Shown here piece by piece: positions 11,626-24,800 of a stretch of DNA of 64,000 nucleotides. Each line of letters opens with the position of its first letter. The first letter of the stretch is position 1. The position numbers were made by a program, and so were the translations under genes. This DNA comes from Sthenelais limicola (lineage: Eukaryota; Annelida; Polychaeta; Phyllodocida; Sigalionidae): NCBI GenBank assembly GCA_942159475.1, contig OW804094.1, positions 52,634,966-52,698,965 on the forward strand, read 5' to 3'. Below the pieces are notes generated by a model. That model was not told the origin of the DNA, ran no database searches, and worked only from the letters and a program-made list of their open reading frames with translations.

Positions 11626-13470
11626 TGGTGGTGCTTGGGAGAGCCCACCACTGCTACCAACCCAATACATCTATATGCCTGAGGTTCTTATATAGTCACC
11701 TATGCTGATCCAATCAAAGAAATGGTGTCTCTACTTTTCTCGGATATATGATATTTAAACTTAAAATATTACATGTATTCAAATATAACATACATAAATA
11801 CCTATTGTGTAACATGAAAATAGCATAAATGTGGCATAACTACTGGTAAATCAGACATTTTTGGCTGAATCGAAATCATAATTCTGTATAAAGTAGTCGT
11901 TAGCCATCAACGCCCTCTATAGGGAACGGCTGGTGACGGCAATGCGTGGGTACTACGTCATTGAATCCACGAGGCTCGGAGGCTCGGAGCACGCAGGGCC
12001 TTCCTGATCTAGCCAAAACTATTTGTTGATTTAATGAAAGTTTCGAAGACTTTTGAAAATAATCATTGTTCGGATAGCTTCCATACATGTTATACTTAAA
12101 GGTTTAAATAATTATTTCCTTTCGATAATGCGATTATAACCGTTTTTAAGTGATTCTCTGTGGTGATGTCTGTCACCTCTCTCGTGGGCCAGAGCTAGCA
12201 GTCCCCCTCGTGTCAACAGGCCAGTACAAATGTTTTCATGTGGATTAACAAATATTTTATGTGTTTTCGAACTCATCACCGTATATATGCACCCTATTAC
12301 ATGTCTTATTAAAGGATTTCTGCAATTGTTTTGGTCAGACAATGGATAGTTGAAGCTTTTTCAAACCATTTCATCCTCCGTATCACGAACCGGAAGTGGC
12401 TTCAACCTTGGGTTGGCGCTGGGGGTGTGGGCTTATGGTAGCAGAACATGTGAAACCTTTGACAACTGAGATATTCATAAAAACAGCCTAAATCCACTCA
12501 AGTCTGAGCCAATTTGAGTTAGTTTTTCATTAAAATGCGTTTTTGAGCCTTCGTACACTCACCATCATGAGAGCAATATTTAAATCTGTGAAATCAAGGT
12601 CGGGAGTTAAAATCCTCTATTATCGTCCACCACGGCGAGGCCTACTTGACAGGCAGAAGGGGAGATGAACTGACTAGGCCACAGCCACTAAGAATTATTC
12701 AAAATGACGAAAAACAAGCCTATTTGAGGTATCGAATGTTTCATTTCCATATGTATATTGTTTCTGGGCAGAGGTAGAGATTTAAGAATACTTTTGACAG
12801 CTGTGCCTATGCCTATGCAGGGATGACATTAGACGCTGGCAGCCAGCGATTTTTGCCGGCTAGAATGACCCTGATTGCTGTCTAGAATTGCCAAAATTTC
12901 AACCTAAAAATAACCACAAACATAGACTTATAGGTATATCATTTCCACCTGAATTTTGGTCTCAATTCTTGTGATTTCGAACAACAAATACACAGCTACT
13001 ACAGGTGTTTTCAAGGGTCGAAATATGCCTAGAGTCAGAACAGTGTACATTGATTTAGTGTTTATTTCTAGTTCATTTCCCAGATATGGGATCTCAATAT
13101 TCGGGACCAGAGGCCTTTGGTTACCTAAGAAAAAGGATTTATAACCAGTTTTACTTTCATTTAGGTGCTAAATGTCTTGATGTAAGTACTGAAAGTATAT
13201 CCCCGCAGACAGAATAATAAATATATAAATAATATAATCTAAAATAATATTTTCCCCTTGCCTAAAAGTAGTTCATCCAAATTTCGGCAAATAATAAAGC
13301 GGTACGGTATTATGGGAATCAAACTGGGAAAATTATGTTGACGTCCAGATAATATTTAACCCCCAAAATACTTAAAATGCACCAGGTTGATTTGACTATA
13401 CATAAACTTAGAAGCTGTGATATTGTGTAATTATTGCAAGGTTCGATTCACATTGGCCTAGCTAGGCCTA

Positions 13471-13560
13471 GGATATAATGACAGAACATGACCATCTAAA
13501 CGGCTGTCATTACATTTTCAAAATTATTTATTTCTATATTATAACCTTGATTTTATTGTT
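13471..13560. repeat. Dispersed repeat, copy A
   Basis: Shares with 14171-14245 the order TATAATGAC(A)GAACATGA, CTGTCATTACATTTT, CAAAATTATTT and ATATAACC. The TAATGACA/CTGTCATTA pair is itself inverted, giving each copy a hairpin. Confidence 0.55.
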
Positions 13561-14170
13561 CGGGAACTAGTCATTATGATACAAAAGTATCTTGAGATTG
13601 TTTGTCTAAAATGTCAAGAGTCAAAAATGTTTTTTTCTATGAGAAATTTCGTTCATAAGTTTGGTAGAATTTGATTATTTCTGTTAAAAATAATCCTGAT
13701 CAGCTGTTCTGCTAGAAAAAATATATTATACTATAAGTAGGTCATCAAAATTATTCACAGATTCCAGAAAGTGGAGGGGGGGATGTTAGATCCAAATTCA
13801 GAGCTTTTACGCAGTAATATTTATTTCAACGACTGGGGTTAATATCCTACAGTGATTTGTGGGAGCAGGTTATTTAGGCTTCTATTTTATGTTTTATCTC
13901 GGTAAAAACTCTTGATAAATGTATTTTACATCCATATTAGATAGGATTCAGTTTGACTGCAGTGATCTGCAAGCTTAATATTTCAAAATTATTTTATTAT
14001 TTTTCATTGATTTCATGTTTCTGAACTGAACTAGTCCAAGCTTTGTAATAATGTCTTGAGAATATATGGTAAAACTTGAACTTGATTCTGATGATATATA
14101 GGCTATAACTTTTTACAGATATTTGTATATTCAACTCAGAAAATGTCCTTTTAATGTTTCACCATAGACA

Positions 14171-14245
14171 TAGGCTATAATGACGAACATGAGCAGAAAT
14201 GACTGTCATTACATTTTTCAAAATTATTTCTGTAATATAACCCTG
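14171..14245. repeat. Dispersed repeat, copy B
   Basis: Second copy of the repeat at 13471-13560, in the same orientation and about 700 bp downstream, with several indels. Confidence 0.55.
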
Positions 14246-15595
14246 ATATCATATCAAAGTTCATTTCTTTTAAAATTCAAACCAACTAATGTCAAATGAA
14301 CCCATCCCCATCTGTTTATAACTAATTCAATAATATATTTTCTCTAAAAAAATATTCCAAATTATTATAATTGTCACTTGTTCCGGACATGTAATTTGAA
14401 ATGGCCATACTCATAATTATATTTGACGAGCTAACATCATCTTTCGTCAGAAGATTGTCACTTGTTTATTTGATTTGCATCAAACATCATTTGTCCTGTT
14501 AAATGAAGCACACAGAATAATAATATGCAAAGCATATTATTAAAGATCTTATTTAGAAACGAACATGTCATATGCTTAAAAAATGAAGCAAAATACCTTT
14601 AGATCCAAATGCCTCTTACTCTAAGAAAATATTGCTTTTCTTTAAAAGAAAAAGTGCAGTATGAATAGTAGTATGTATCCTAATATTGTTATACTATAAA
14701 CTAGTATAAAAAGCGTGTAAATATTACTAGAATGATGTTCAAGGAATCAATAATGTATGCACACGGTCACTTACATAGTAACTGAGCTACCCAGATTCAC
14801 AATATCATAGAGTTACTGATTTTCAGAATTATTTTCCCAAATTTCGCATAAATGTCGCCTAAGACGTTGGTTATATTGCATGAATAAATCAAGATGAAAT
14901 AAGCACTTCTAAATTTTGCTTGTTTAGAAGCCATATGACGAAAGATTGGGGGATAGACTCATATATGAAGATTACATCGTCTTGTGTATTGCATTGAATA
15001 TTCTCACAAAAATAGAGTACCATATTCATAGCCTTTCTCTAGGTGATAAATATAAATACACTATAATATATAATAAAATAAATATATTCATTAAATTTAC
15101 TTGAATCTGATTTAAGTGTATTTAGTGTATGTATTACACGGTCTTATTCAAACATATGTGAACATGGTAACTGAATGGCTTGAATAAAATGTCATACAGA
15201 TATTGCCATTGCAAGTATTGAAAGAATGGGAGGCATGTATCTCCTGATGGGATTCTGTACGAATTCTTTCAGAAATGAATTTGTCTGCAGTTTGAATTAA
15301 TTCATTGCTATTCTTTGAGACGGGAATCCGGGTACTTCGCAGGTGGTGCTGCGGTCGTGACAGTGCTAACTCGCGCTTAGGTGAATACAAAGGTGTTGCT
15401 AGGCTTGTTATGCACTGTGTGCAATGTGTGTGCGGGCGTTGACGCACAGATTTTAGGAAGTGTTCTTGCTTGTGTTTAAAGTCAATGCTGATTTTTGAAG
15501 AAAGAAAATGTCTTGTGACTATCAAGAAGACCAGAAATGAGTGATTATTGGCTCTGATTGTACCCGCAAAGTAAGTCGTGGGACTTTGAATTTGA

Positions 15596-16690
15596 GTACT
15601 ACCCCCTTTCCCGTTTTCAGTAACAACTTGTACACCCCCAGTCGGCTGCCTCCCAAAACCTCTATGGCCAAAAGATGCCAGATCGCTATGTCCAAAAGTT
15701 TTTACACCTTTCCCCGACTAGAGGTGACTGTCACCCGGCGAGTGTTAACACCTGTGTGGTAGGTGGGTAGGTAGACTTTAATAAGGATTTTTTTAAACAC
15801 AACTCTGATGCATGATGATGCATTTGAGAATTTACAGAATCAAGCTCAAAACCTTTTGGAAACATTCAATTACCTCTGTAAATTAGTCATGATAAAAGTT
15901 GTAGACTTTCTAGGCATGTGATACAGTTTTTTCAAGGAATTCAAAAGGCCATGTAATAACTAATATTTTCAAAACTTTAAATTCTTATTCTCATTTTTGT
16001 TGTTTATCAAAATTGTCTTTAAATGAGTTTAGAACATCAATGATGCACAGGTAGTAGAGGCCCTAAGAATAACAATTCACCTTTTTATTTTTAATCGTTC
16101 AAAAGTTTTCAGTATTTTTGTGAAAACCATAGCTAGTTTTCTTTTAACTAAAAAACCTTCTGGGCTACCATCACTGGCAGAATCAGTTGTCAGTACGACG
16201 CCCCGCTTTAGTTATAAGACTGGAAAGAGAGAGAGGGTGTGTGTGGTGGGCAGTGTGTGACATAGTGGGTTGGGTTGCCATCTAGACAGGCGGGCCATAA
16301 CTTTATCAAGTTATGAGGATAACGACATAGTGTCATCAGTGAGCATGTACTAATGGTAGGGTATAAAATAGGCACATTTCCAAAAGGTAGGCCGTAATGC
16401 AGCTTACAACTAACAAGAATATATACAAATTATGACAAAGGCCCCCCCCCCCCCCCCCCCCCCCCCCGCCAAATAAAATAAAAGTATATTAGACATAAAC
16501 CCCTCTCCCGTGTTAAAACGACTTTTACACCCAGTCGGCCGCCACCCCTCGACGGAAGGCGGCGGGGGAAGGTGTCAAAACAGTATTCAGCTAGCATTTG
16601 GTCATAGGGTAGCTTTCGGACATAGAGGCTTTGGACATCGGTAGGCGTTGCTAGCTGCTTGGCGTCACCAAAGAAAGATGGCGGCCATCG
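15596..16690. repeat. Related GC-richer repeat segments and a poly-C run
   Basis: The segment at 15604-15650 (CCCGTTTTCAG...ACCCCCAGTCGGCTGCC) recurs at about 16501-16545 (CCCGTGTTAAAA...ACACCCAGTCGGCCGCC). Nearby CTCTATG-CC-AAAAG motifs occur in opposite orientation in the two copies, suggesting a degenerate complex repeat. Twenty-six consecutive Cs lie at 16442-16467. A YY1-type AAGATGGCGGCCATC is at about 16676-16690. Confidence 0.45.
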
Positions 16691-16764
16691 TTGCTACCTG
16701 TATCACATGACCGAAGCGCGGAGGCCGTCTCAAAGAATGCTCAAAACCACTTCACTAATAATTT

Positions 16765-19700
16765 CTAATTACCCTCCACGGATTTCTTGGGGGTTGATGT
16801 CATGGGTCTTTTCTTTCTCTCCCCTTTCTGTGGAGTGGCCATTTTAGGTCGTTTCTGAGGCTTGTTAGCTTTGGGCAAATCGATTGTCTTAGACATTATC
16901 TCAGTTAGTGATGTTATGTGTGACTGGTCCGAAGTCGTATTCAATGTCACCTGATGCATTTCAAACCAGACAGTTGCCACCAAGGAAGTTGGGTAAAGGA
17001 GCATCAAGATGACCAGCAGTCAGAATGTAGTCAAACTCTAACTGTATGAGAGAGGCAACATGACTCATGAGTTAATGCAGACATTGGTGGCAGCCATTGT
17101 TGTGGGTTTCGCATTTTAACTGTGCCATACTCAGAAATGCTATCTGCATATTGACGCTGTAGTTTTATTGTCACCTCTCTGACTTCATCAAAGGATGAAG
17201 ATCTTGGATCAGGCGTTTGGGATAGAATAAATGTTTGACCATTGAAACATATGTGGGTACAATTAGTCTGACCCTACAGTTCTCACTGTTTACATCAAAG
17301 AGGTTATCACGGAAATCATCAGTCAGGCCTTGAGCAAGAATTTTGGAATGTGATATTCCATAAAATTTAGGCAAGAAATTATTGCCGCCCATACAAAGCA
17401 ACGCAACTACCTTGACTCCTATGTACATATGTGCAGTGATATTGTACATATCTCTTTTGCCGCTAGGCTTTAGGAGGATCACAATAACCGGATATTTATA
17501 TGTGCCATCCTCATGTCCTTGCCATTTCAGTGGAAGAAGTAAAAGATGCAGAACAACTGAATCAATGTCTGCTGATGTCACAATACGGAACATCCAAATT
17601 ATCTATTTAGCCCCATTTAGGAACAGCTGGCACTCATTTCTTACAGAGAGCGGGGCCAGTCTGAGGGTGGATGGGGCTCTGACCACAGCTGTAGGTATGT
17701 GCCTCCATACACCCTGTCACCCACGGGGTAGCACATGCATCATGCCCTCAACCTGCACCTACATACAGCGCATCCAATGACCTGTTAGACACTTGTTCTA
17801 ATACTTGTTTTCCATTATAATCAAAGGAAAATGAATTAATATGAAGATAGGGCATGGTGTTGTCTCATATATCCTCAAGTTTTGTGGCAATATTAGATGT
17901 TTTTCTGCCTTTAAAATGACTTTTATTAAGGGTACCTCTCTGCGTCCATAGGAACCTGCACCCACATAATGTAAACACAGGTGGCTTGACCCCTCTTCCG
18001 GTCAAATTTACCCAAGACCCTCTGCGTTGGCCCCTCTCCACTAGTCACCAAATCTGAATTCAGATAACTCGTATTGTGACAACAGCATCACCTTCAGTCA
18101 AAGATTGGGATGCATCAAACAACCGATCCATAACTGCTAATTCGGCCTCCCCTTTTCTCTGATGGATGTTCTCAAGCTGTCTAAAATTCTCAAATACATT
18201 TACTCAAATACATTTATCGCATTGGGGTGGCATAAGTGCTACAAAAGCACTGATTTCCTTCTTTGATACAATGGCATCCACCAATATACAGTTCTGAATC
18301 AATAGCCAGAATAATATCTGATTTGAGGGTCAGGGTTGGCGCGTTTTGTGCTAAATACTTACTAATCAGTGTTTTACCCTCATCAGTGCAGTTGATGCTT
18401 GTCTTGCTGAAATTTGTTTCACTGAGAATATCTTTACCAGTCTTCAAATGACTTATTGTGGACTTCGACTTGGCAGCACGTTGTTTGCGAGTGGCTGCTT
18501 TGAAGTCATCTGGCGTGTATGAATACTTCTCCTCACGCACTACAATTCTTTCCAAGGCAGGGTATTTTTGGATCAGTGGTTGAAGGAGTCTGACCTGCAC
18601 TTGCTGAACATATTGATTGCCAGTTACTGCTGTTGTCTTGAATTTCATGCCAGCAAATTCAACAAGAGCAACTTTAACAACACTTGAAATATTTTGGGGC
18701 ACATTCCCTTCTTGCAAGTGTACAAGTTCCTTTGGGAGTAATCCACCCTCCAAAAGAATCTTTTTGAGGGCATTTACCACACCTATTGCCTTCTGGACCA
18801 TTGGTTTTGAGCAGTCTGGTTTGACTTAAGCGTGTTCATATCTGAACTCAAGCATTGTACACGTTTAAGTTCACGTGCAACACCTTTTACACGCCGTTCT
18901 TCCTTTAACGGACTTTCTGATTTCAGGCTTTGTTTTGATGGAATTGCTGTTCATCTTAGTGTAATCCCTTTGCTTCTTTTGAGTTTATCGAAAAGAGACT
19001 TGGGCCCTGTTACTCTGCTTATATCTAGCTCATTGGCAGGTGTTCTGCCAAACAGGTTTTCTTTGCAGGCAAACTTCTCAAGTAGATACTCTCCAATATC
19101 ATTGCTTCCTCCATCTAATATGTCAGCCGAGAGCATGGTCTTTGTCTTTGTGTATACATTGTATGGCACAAAATGTGCATGCATGCTAAGGCCACCTCTT
19201 CGAAGAATCAAGGCTGAAGTTCTTAAGATATGATTAATATCAACTTCAGATAACTCCCAACCAAGGTTATCTTCCTTCTTGCAATGTGAGTTTCTGCCAG
19301 TGACAAAGCCACAATTTCATCACAATGGCGCATCATATCAAGATGGAGGGCGAATGTTGCATTCTCTTGACAAGAAATTATAAACTGATCATACCTTTCA
19401 CTCCATTCATTCATCATATGTCTAGGACAGTTTGATTGAATGTCATTGCCCAGTGGCACTCTGTCTGTGGAAGGAATTAAGGGTTTGCATGAAATGGATA
19501 AGAAATGGAATGTGGAGAGAAAGTGAGAGCCTTTTAACATTTCGCATTGCCATCTCAGTGTGGTCAGCACTCACCAACTTGGTCCATTCCTGATGCTCAT
19601 CTCTCATGTATTGCAGCAAGTGTAACAGTCCAGCTGACTTGTAGGCGCTAAAAAGGGTGTTGATCTTAGACTTCCTCATGTGGATCAGTGGAAATTCGGG

Positions 19701-19874
19701 AATGAAAGAGGCATACTTTTTTTCTATCTTCAATAATTTAATCAAATTGTTGGCAATCTTATGATCAGCACCTACAATTATTTTATCCGCTCCGTCTTCA
19801 TAAGCTGCATCATTGTGACCGAGCCTGACAAGTTGCTCATCCAAAATTTCTTTTAACTTATACATAAAAGACAT
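16765..19874 (-). pseudogene. Degraded PIN/XPG-like gene relic of an invertebrate-expanded family
   Basis: Collinear protein-like blocks run leftward: 19874-19443 (MSFMYKLKEILDEQLVRLGH), about 19500-19290 (ERYDQFIISCQENATFALHL), 19211-18804 (HAHFVPYNVYTKTKTMLSAD), 18801-18214 (MVQKAIGVVNALKKIL), about 18200-18062 (KGEAELAVMDRLFDASQSLT), 17593-17171 (VTSADIDSVVLHLLLLPLKW; VVALLCMGGNNFLPKFYGIS), about 17180-17050 (EVTIKLQRQYADSISEYG), and 17040-16765 (FDYILTAGHLDAPLPNFLGG; lysine-rich tail). The pattern of a D-D loop followed by ALxGxxxxPxFYG recalls XPG/FEN-type PIN domains in large uncharacterised families of cnidarian, mollusc and hemichordate genomes; the usual acidic residue of GCD is replaced (GGN). 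Breaks: an in-frame TGA at about 18952, a frameshift near 18805, and further shifts near 19220-19450, 17175 and 17045, plus a non-coding insertion at about 17594-18060. No introns explain these shifts, so it is most likely dead. Confidence 0.65.
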
Positions 19875-21874
19875 GTTGAAATATACAACAACCGTTGTTA
19901 TACGGTACCCAAAGATTTTGTACCATCAGGGGTACCATATTCTTATAAGGTCTTACTAAGTTAGTTGTTTTTACTTTTCAAGTTAGAGGTAATCTTGAAA
20001 AGTATTTGAGTTGTAAATTTTCGTTTTTGTTTCGATTTCGGTCATTACCACATAGGCAATAAGGCATTGCAGCTGGGGCCTGTTGTATAAGCTAAGGAAG
20101 GAATTATTTGTGGGAATTCAGGACTATACTTTCTTCCCTTCCTTTAATGGGTTGGAGTACAGATTCCTACCCATCCTACCCAACCCAACTGATGGGTCTG
20201 TTTGTTTCTCACTATGACCAACAACTTGATTGCCTATTAGAAACTGGAAAGCCTATTTTGATAAACCTTGCTTCTTTGGACACATACCATTACATACACA
20301 TACATGCAAACATAGAACCTTACAGCCACATTTCTGAGCAGCCATTATTATTGAGGTGAACTAGTATGTAGTATACATAAATTTAAACTTGAAAAGTTTA
20401 CATCTGTCGTAGTCGGTGCGGGTGCAACTCTGCATTTATAGAGCCATTGCTAATAATCTAAAAGAGTAGGGTATTGCATCACGTTAGCGTGTATCCTCTT
20501 TCACCCTGATAGTGTGATATGGCCAAATGTACATACAAACATGTACATACGGCAGCATAACGTTAAATGGGGCATGCAGTCCCCAACACCCATGACTGAT
20601 TTAGCTTTATTCCTCAATATTTTCCAACTTATATTGGGCACTGCATGCACCATGTAACCCCTAATTAGGTGCATCTTATCCTCGTGGGTGTAGTTTATCT
20701 CTTGATTACCCTTATTATGCATGTGGATAGATTTCGTCTCACTTGGAGAGTAGAACAGTCCATGATATTACTCCTACACCAAAGATATTGGATGGATGAG
20801 GTTTGGATGAGGTTCTTTTTTCTTAGCCTTTTATCCTCTTTCACCCTGATAATGTTATATGACCAAATTTACATACGAAAAGCTTCATAGTTATATGTGT
20901 GTTCGCTTATAGTTGGCGGACCGCAATACGTGCAAACATACCATTATTTCATATTCCGTTGAACCAGAAGGAGCTAGAAGGGATCGAGTGGGTTCTGTAT
21001 CCCCGTGCGCTGGTTCAAATAGGAAATTCTAGTCTTCATGCAACTACCTTTCACCCTAAGTTGTTGTGCAATCAATACGGGCCGTTGTGTCTTTATTTTG
21101 TTGTTTAAAGTGTCTGATTATAAGGACTGTGCTGTGTTCTAAATGTTCAAAATTATGCTCATAGGCGTTAAAGCAACCCATTATCTCGGGGTCATAAACT
21201 ATTTTACATTTTCTTGGCCTTAGTATGCTTGGTTAGTCTTCATCTCCTATCAGTAGACCTAGATGAGTTTCCTTCGTCCTAGGTTTTATTCCTCGTTTGG
21301 TTGACATTCTTTATCTGGTGAATCGTCTGATATGGAAGTATGTAAACTTTTGGACCCACCTTCACTAAAAGAAATCCAAATAGTCTCAACTAGTCTAGTG
21401 TGTTGAGAATACATACAAGGATATCGCTATTAAAGGTTGTCCGTGGATAAAACTTGGAAATATAAAACAAAGCACCTGGTGAATGAATAGGGTTGATTTC
21501 AATCTGTCTTCGATTAGAATCGCTGTACTGAAGTGTCCATTACTTGGTTAATTAAATGAATCGTGAGAACGAGCTGTGGTTGGCGGAGCGTAATTCCTTT
21601 GCATGTGAGGGCATGTCTTTGACGCAGCAAAGTGAATCGGGTCAAGTTTTAAAGCATATACTATTGCCTACATTGTTGGAGGAGGCACCTATGGAATTAG
21701 GACGTGCATATTTGTGTTCACTTGGGACTACGCGTTGAGTGTTCTACTGAGACATACCTGTGGGTCATGCTGAAAGACCCCATATTTGTTGGTGCTAACT
21801 TCAGCGGGATATTTGCTGAAAACTTAAGACGAAAAAACAGCTGATTATCAACGCTTGGAATTTGAAGTCCAGAT
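19875..21874. other. Intergenic DNA upstream of ENTPD with dispersed repeats
   Basis: No exon recognised. Contains a repeat copy at about 20320-20440 (partner at 23205-23325) and a second local repeat, CCTCTTTCACCCTGATA, at about 20492 and 20829. The ENTPD promoter and 5' UTR should lie within the last few hundred bases, but I see no decisive core-promoter motif. Confidence 0.4.
20320..20440 (+). repeat. Dispersed repeat copy (pair with 23205-23325)
   Basis: Shares ACATTTCTGAG-AGC-ATTAT, TGAGGTGA-CTAGTATGTAGTA, TTTAAACTTGAAAAGTTT and CATCTGTCGTAG-GTGCGGGTGCAACT with 23205-23325, in the same orientation. Confidence 0.7.
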
Positions 21875-24800
21875 ATGGATGCTGCTTATGATTCAAAGCC
21901 TGCACCAACCTCGAATGGTTGTGTAGACAATGAAAATGCATTATCGGATAGGCCTTTGGATGGAGCAGAGAAAAATTGTAAGCCGGTAAATCGTTTATTG
22001 CATTCATTTTTCCCAAGGCAATATCAATACAGATATGTTACTGTGTTTAGTGATATGATTTTAATGACAGGTGGAGTTGATGTGTTCAGCATCAAGGAGA
22101 AGAACAAGGGATGCCAATGTGTTTTAAGTTTCTTTTATCCTATCTAACGTTTTGTCCTCAATGCCAATGGGCCTTCTTCAGGGACCCAAATGAAGTTTCA
22201 CAGCATAGGTACACCAATTGGCCGGGTTTCGCTGACCAAAAATAAGAACCGCATATCTCTCTTGTGGCGCAAATATGATCTGTGTTCCACAATAAAAGAA
22301 TTGTTTGGATAATGAACCACTCTAGTATTTAACAATCGAACCTAGGGACACCATTATATTTATCAAGTGTCACTAAATATAAAAACTTAATTAACTGGTA
22401 ATTAACCTTAAAATACTGGGCCCAGTGTTAACCTAAAGTTAACCAACGCGGCCAAACTAGCGCCTGACGAGACCTTATAAGGTCGAAACCACACAGAAAC
22501 CCCATGTGATGTGACTGAAAACATTATATTTTATTATAATCTCATACAGTTCATCAAATTATTCTGATCTAACTCTATAGACAGACCGAGTCCTACGGGA
22601 CTCACTTGACCAAACCCGAGTTGTTGCAACAACGCGGATGAGGTCACAATCGGGGTTACCACACTCACTAAGCAACAACAACAGTTGCCCAGGTGAGCTC
22701 AGGTAGAACGTTCGTTTCTGAGGCCCAGCCTCAGTTGTGGTAGCGCTATTCAGGTGACACACACGTCCCACCTGGATAATGAACCTTCTAGTCAAGACGA
22801 TGTTCTATCACTTAGCAGTTAAATAAATAATGATATGGTATCGATCACCTCCTAGCTAGGAGGTGTTATACACCTTGCTGGATGCACAGGTTTAACACCT
22901 CATTTGATAGTGTCGGATAGATACTCAATTTTACTGAAAGAATTTGACTCGTATTTAAAGACATATACACTATTTGCCCTTTTCGGAAATAACAACTCGT
23001 TCAGGGGTTGGGTGGTTGCGGTGGTGTAAAAGATGAATTTGTAGTGTCGCTAAATCAACACTCGTTTGCATTTTTATTGTGTGTGTATGTACGTATAACT
23101 TTACAGGTATGTCCTCTACGAACTTGAGTCAAAAAGGAGTGTAACGGTGTGTGTAGTACCGGTTACCCAAGCTTAAATTCAATTATTTTGAAAGGCCTGC
23201 AATGTACATCTACATTTCTGAGTAGCTATTATCAATCATTGAGGTGACCTAGTATGTAGTATGATTACATTAATTTAAACTTGAAAAGTTTGCATCTGTC
23301 GTAGACTGTGCGGGTGCAACTTGTATTTATATAATTTGTATTTATACCATTGTTTGGTATTTCAGCCCTTTGGATTGAATATTGTAATAGGTTTTTATTT
23401 CCATAACACAGATACAATATTATAATGCAATGTAGCAGACTAACAAATATATATGCCAAAAAGAGTAGCCTCTGTAAAGAGTATAGGTCTTCCGCTGAGA
23501 TATTAAACTCTGAATTCCGAAATATTTGTTGTATTGATAAACAATTTATTCCATGGTCGGAAAAGTATCAGAGTAGTACAAAAGCCGTATGATATGTATA
23601 GATAGATTTACAAGTGGGTTTAACAGTAATCAATGTAGATAATTTGTTTTTCAACTGGAATATTAGCGTAACGGGCTATATAGATGGGTGATTAGTTTAT
23701 AATAATTATATTATATAACAATAGTATATCTCTCAAATATTAACATTAATTACAGTGTGGTATATTTTGACGGGGTTAAATTGTGTTTTGAGGTTGTTTT
23801 GGAACATTCCATAGAGTCGGTTCCTGGTAAAGAAATTTTCTGATGTGGGGGTCGGTACTTTAAATTTAGAAGTAATGCCCCTAGCTAAATTTGAATTATT
23901 GATTTATTGATGAAGCATAACTTTTGTCACTGCCATAGGCCATTCTGATTTAATTATCAACTCTCTTTTTAAAATTATTTCGTGACAGTGGCTTCAGAGA
24001 GATGGATAGCTGGATGCAGTCAATGGTGGCTCTTGGCCGGGGTCGCCTTATGTATTGGTGCTCTTGGCTTGGTAGCCATATCGATCTTGAAAGTAAAAGG
24101 CAGTGCCCCCATCATAGACGTACGTATATTGGTTTTCTTATAAATTTTCCTTTTTTCTCGGCTTTATTGATGTATTTGATAATTTCTTTTAAGATCTCAT
24201 CAATTAAAACAAATACATCACTGTCGATATTCACAGCTGACGACGGTTTCAATACCTTTTGTTAAGAAATACAATGCAATCGAAAATATAATAACTCTTT
24301 TCTCGATTGAACTGAGCATCTGTCGCACTATTCTCTCATAGATTTATGTATTGCTTAGAATTTCTTTTCCTTGCTTTGCATATAATTATGTTATATTTTT
24401 ATAATATTAGACAAATATCCCTGAGTATATGCACTGTTGTACATGTAATAGTGAAGTTCTTTATATTGAACAATTATTGTTTGTTTTCAGTATGGTATTG
24501 TCATAGACGCTGGGTCCAGTCATAGTCAAATATATGTTTATAAATGGAACGCTGACAAATATAATGATACAGCCTTGGCGCAACAAACGTTGTCATGCAA
24601 AGCAAAAGGTAAATCTCTTCATGGACTAATACATCATGGGCGTCCAATTGTGTAAAAGCATTTTTTACCCGAGCTAGTTGTTCCATCATTGCCTGGTGGG
24701 GGTGGGGGGTTGTGAAACGTTCAGCCGAGTCAGGGTTCGAGCCCACAAGTCTCACTGGGCCGACCGGCACCCCCTCCCCTAATAATACGTGGCTATTCCC

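Larger units (their letters stand above)
11700..15540. other. Gene-free AT-rich stretch
   Basis: I find no exon with protein similarity. A dispersed repeat pair is present at about 13471-13560 and 14171-14245. An ETS-type ACCGGAAGT occurs at about 12389 without an attached gene. The 125-codon frame at 15148-15525 (minus) shows no recognisable motif. Confidence 0.45.

Noticed and set aside
11253..11695. Overlapping frames of 106-124 codons
   Set aside because: Low-complexity CT sequence plus a 36-bp duplication; no family similarity.
15148..15525. 125-codon minus-strand frame
   Set aside because: No motif, no splice context, and composition like the surroundings.
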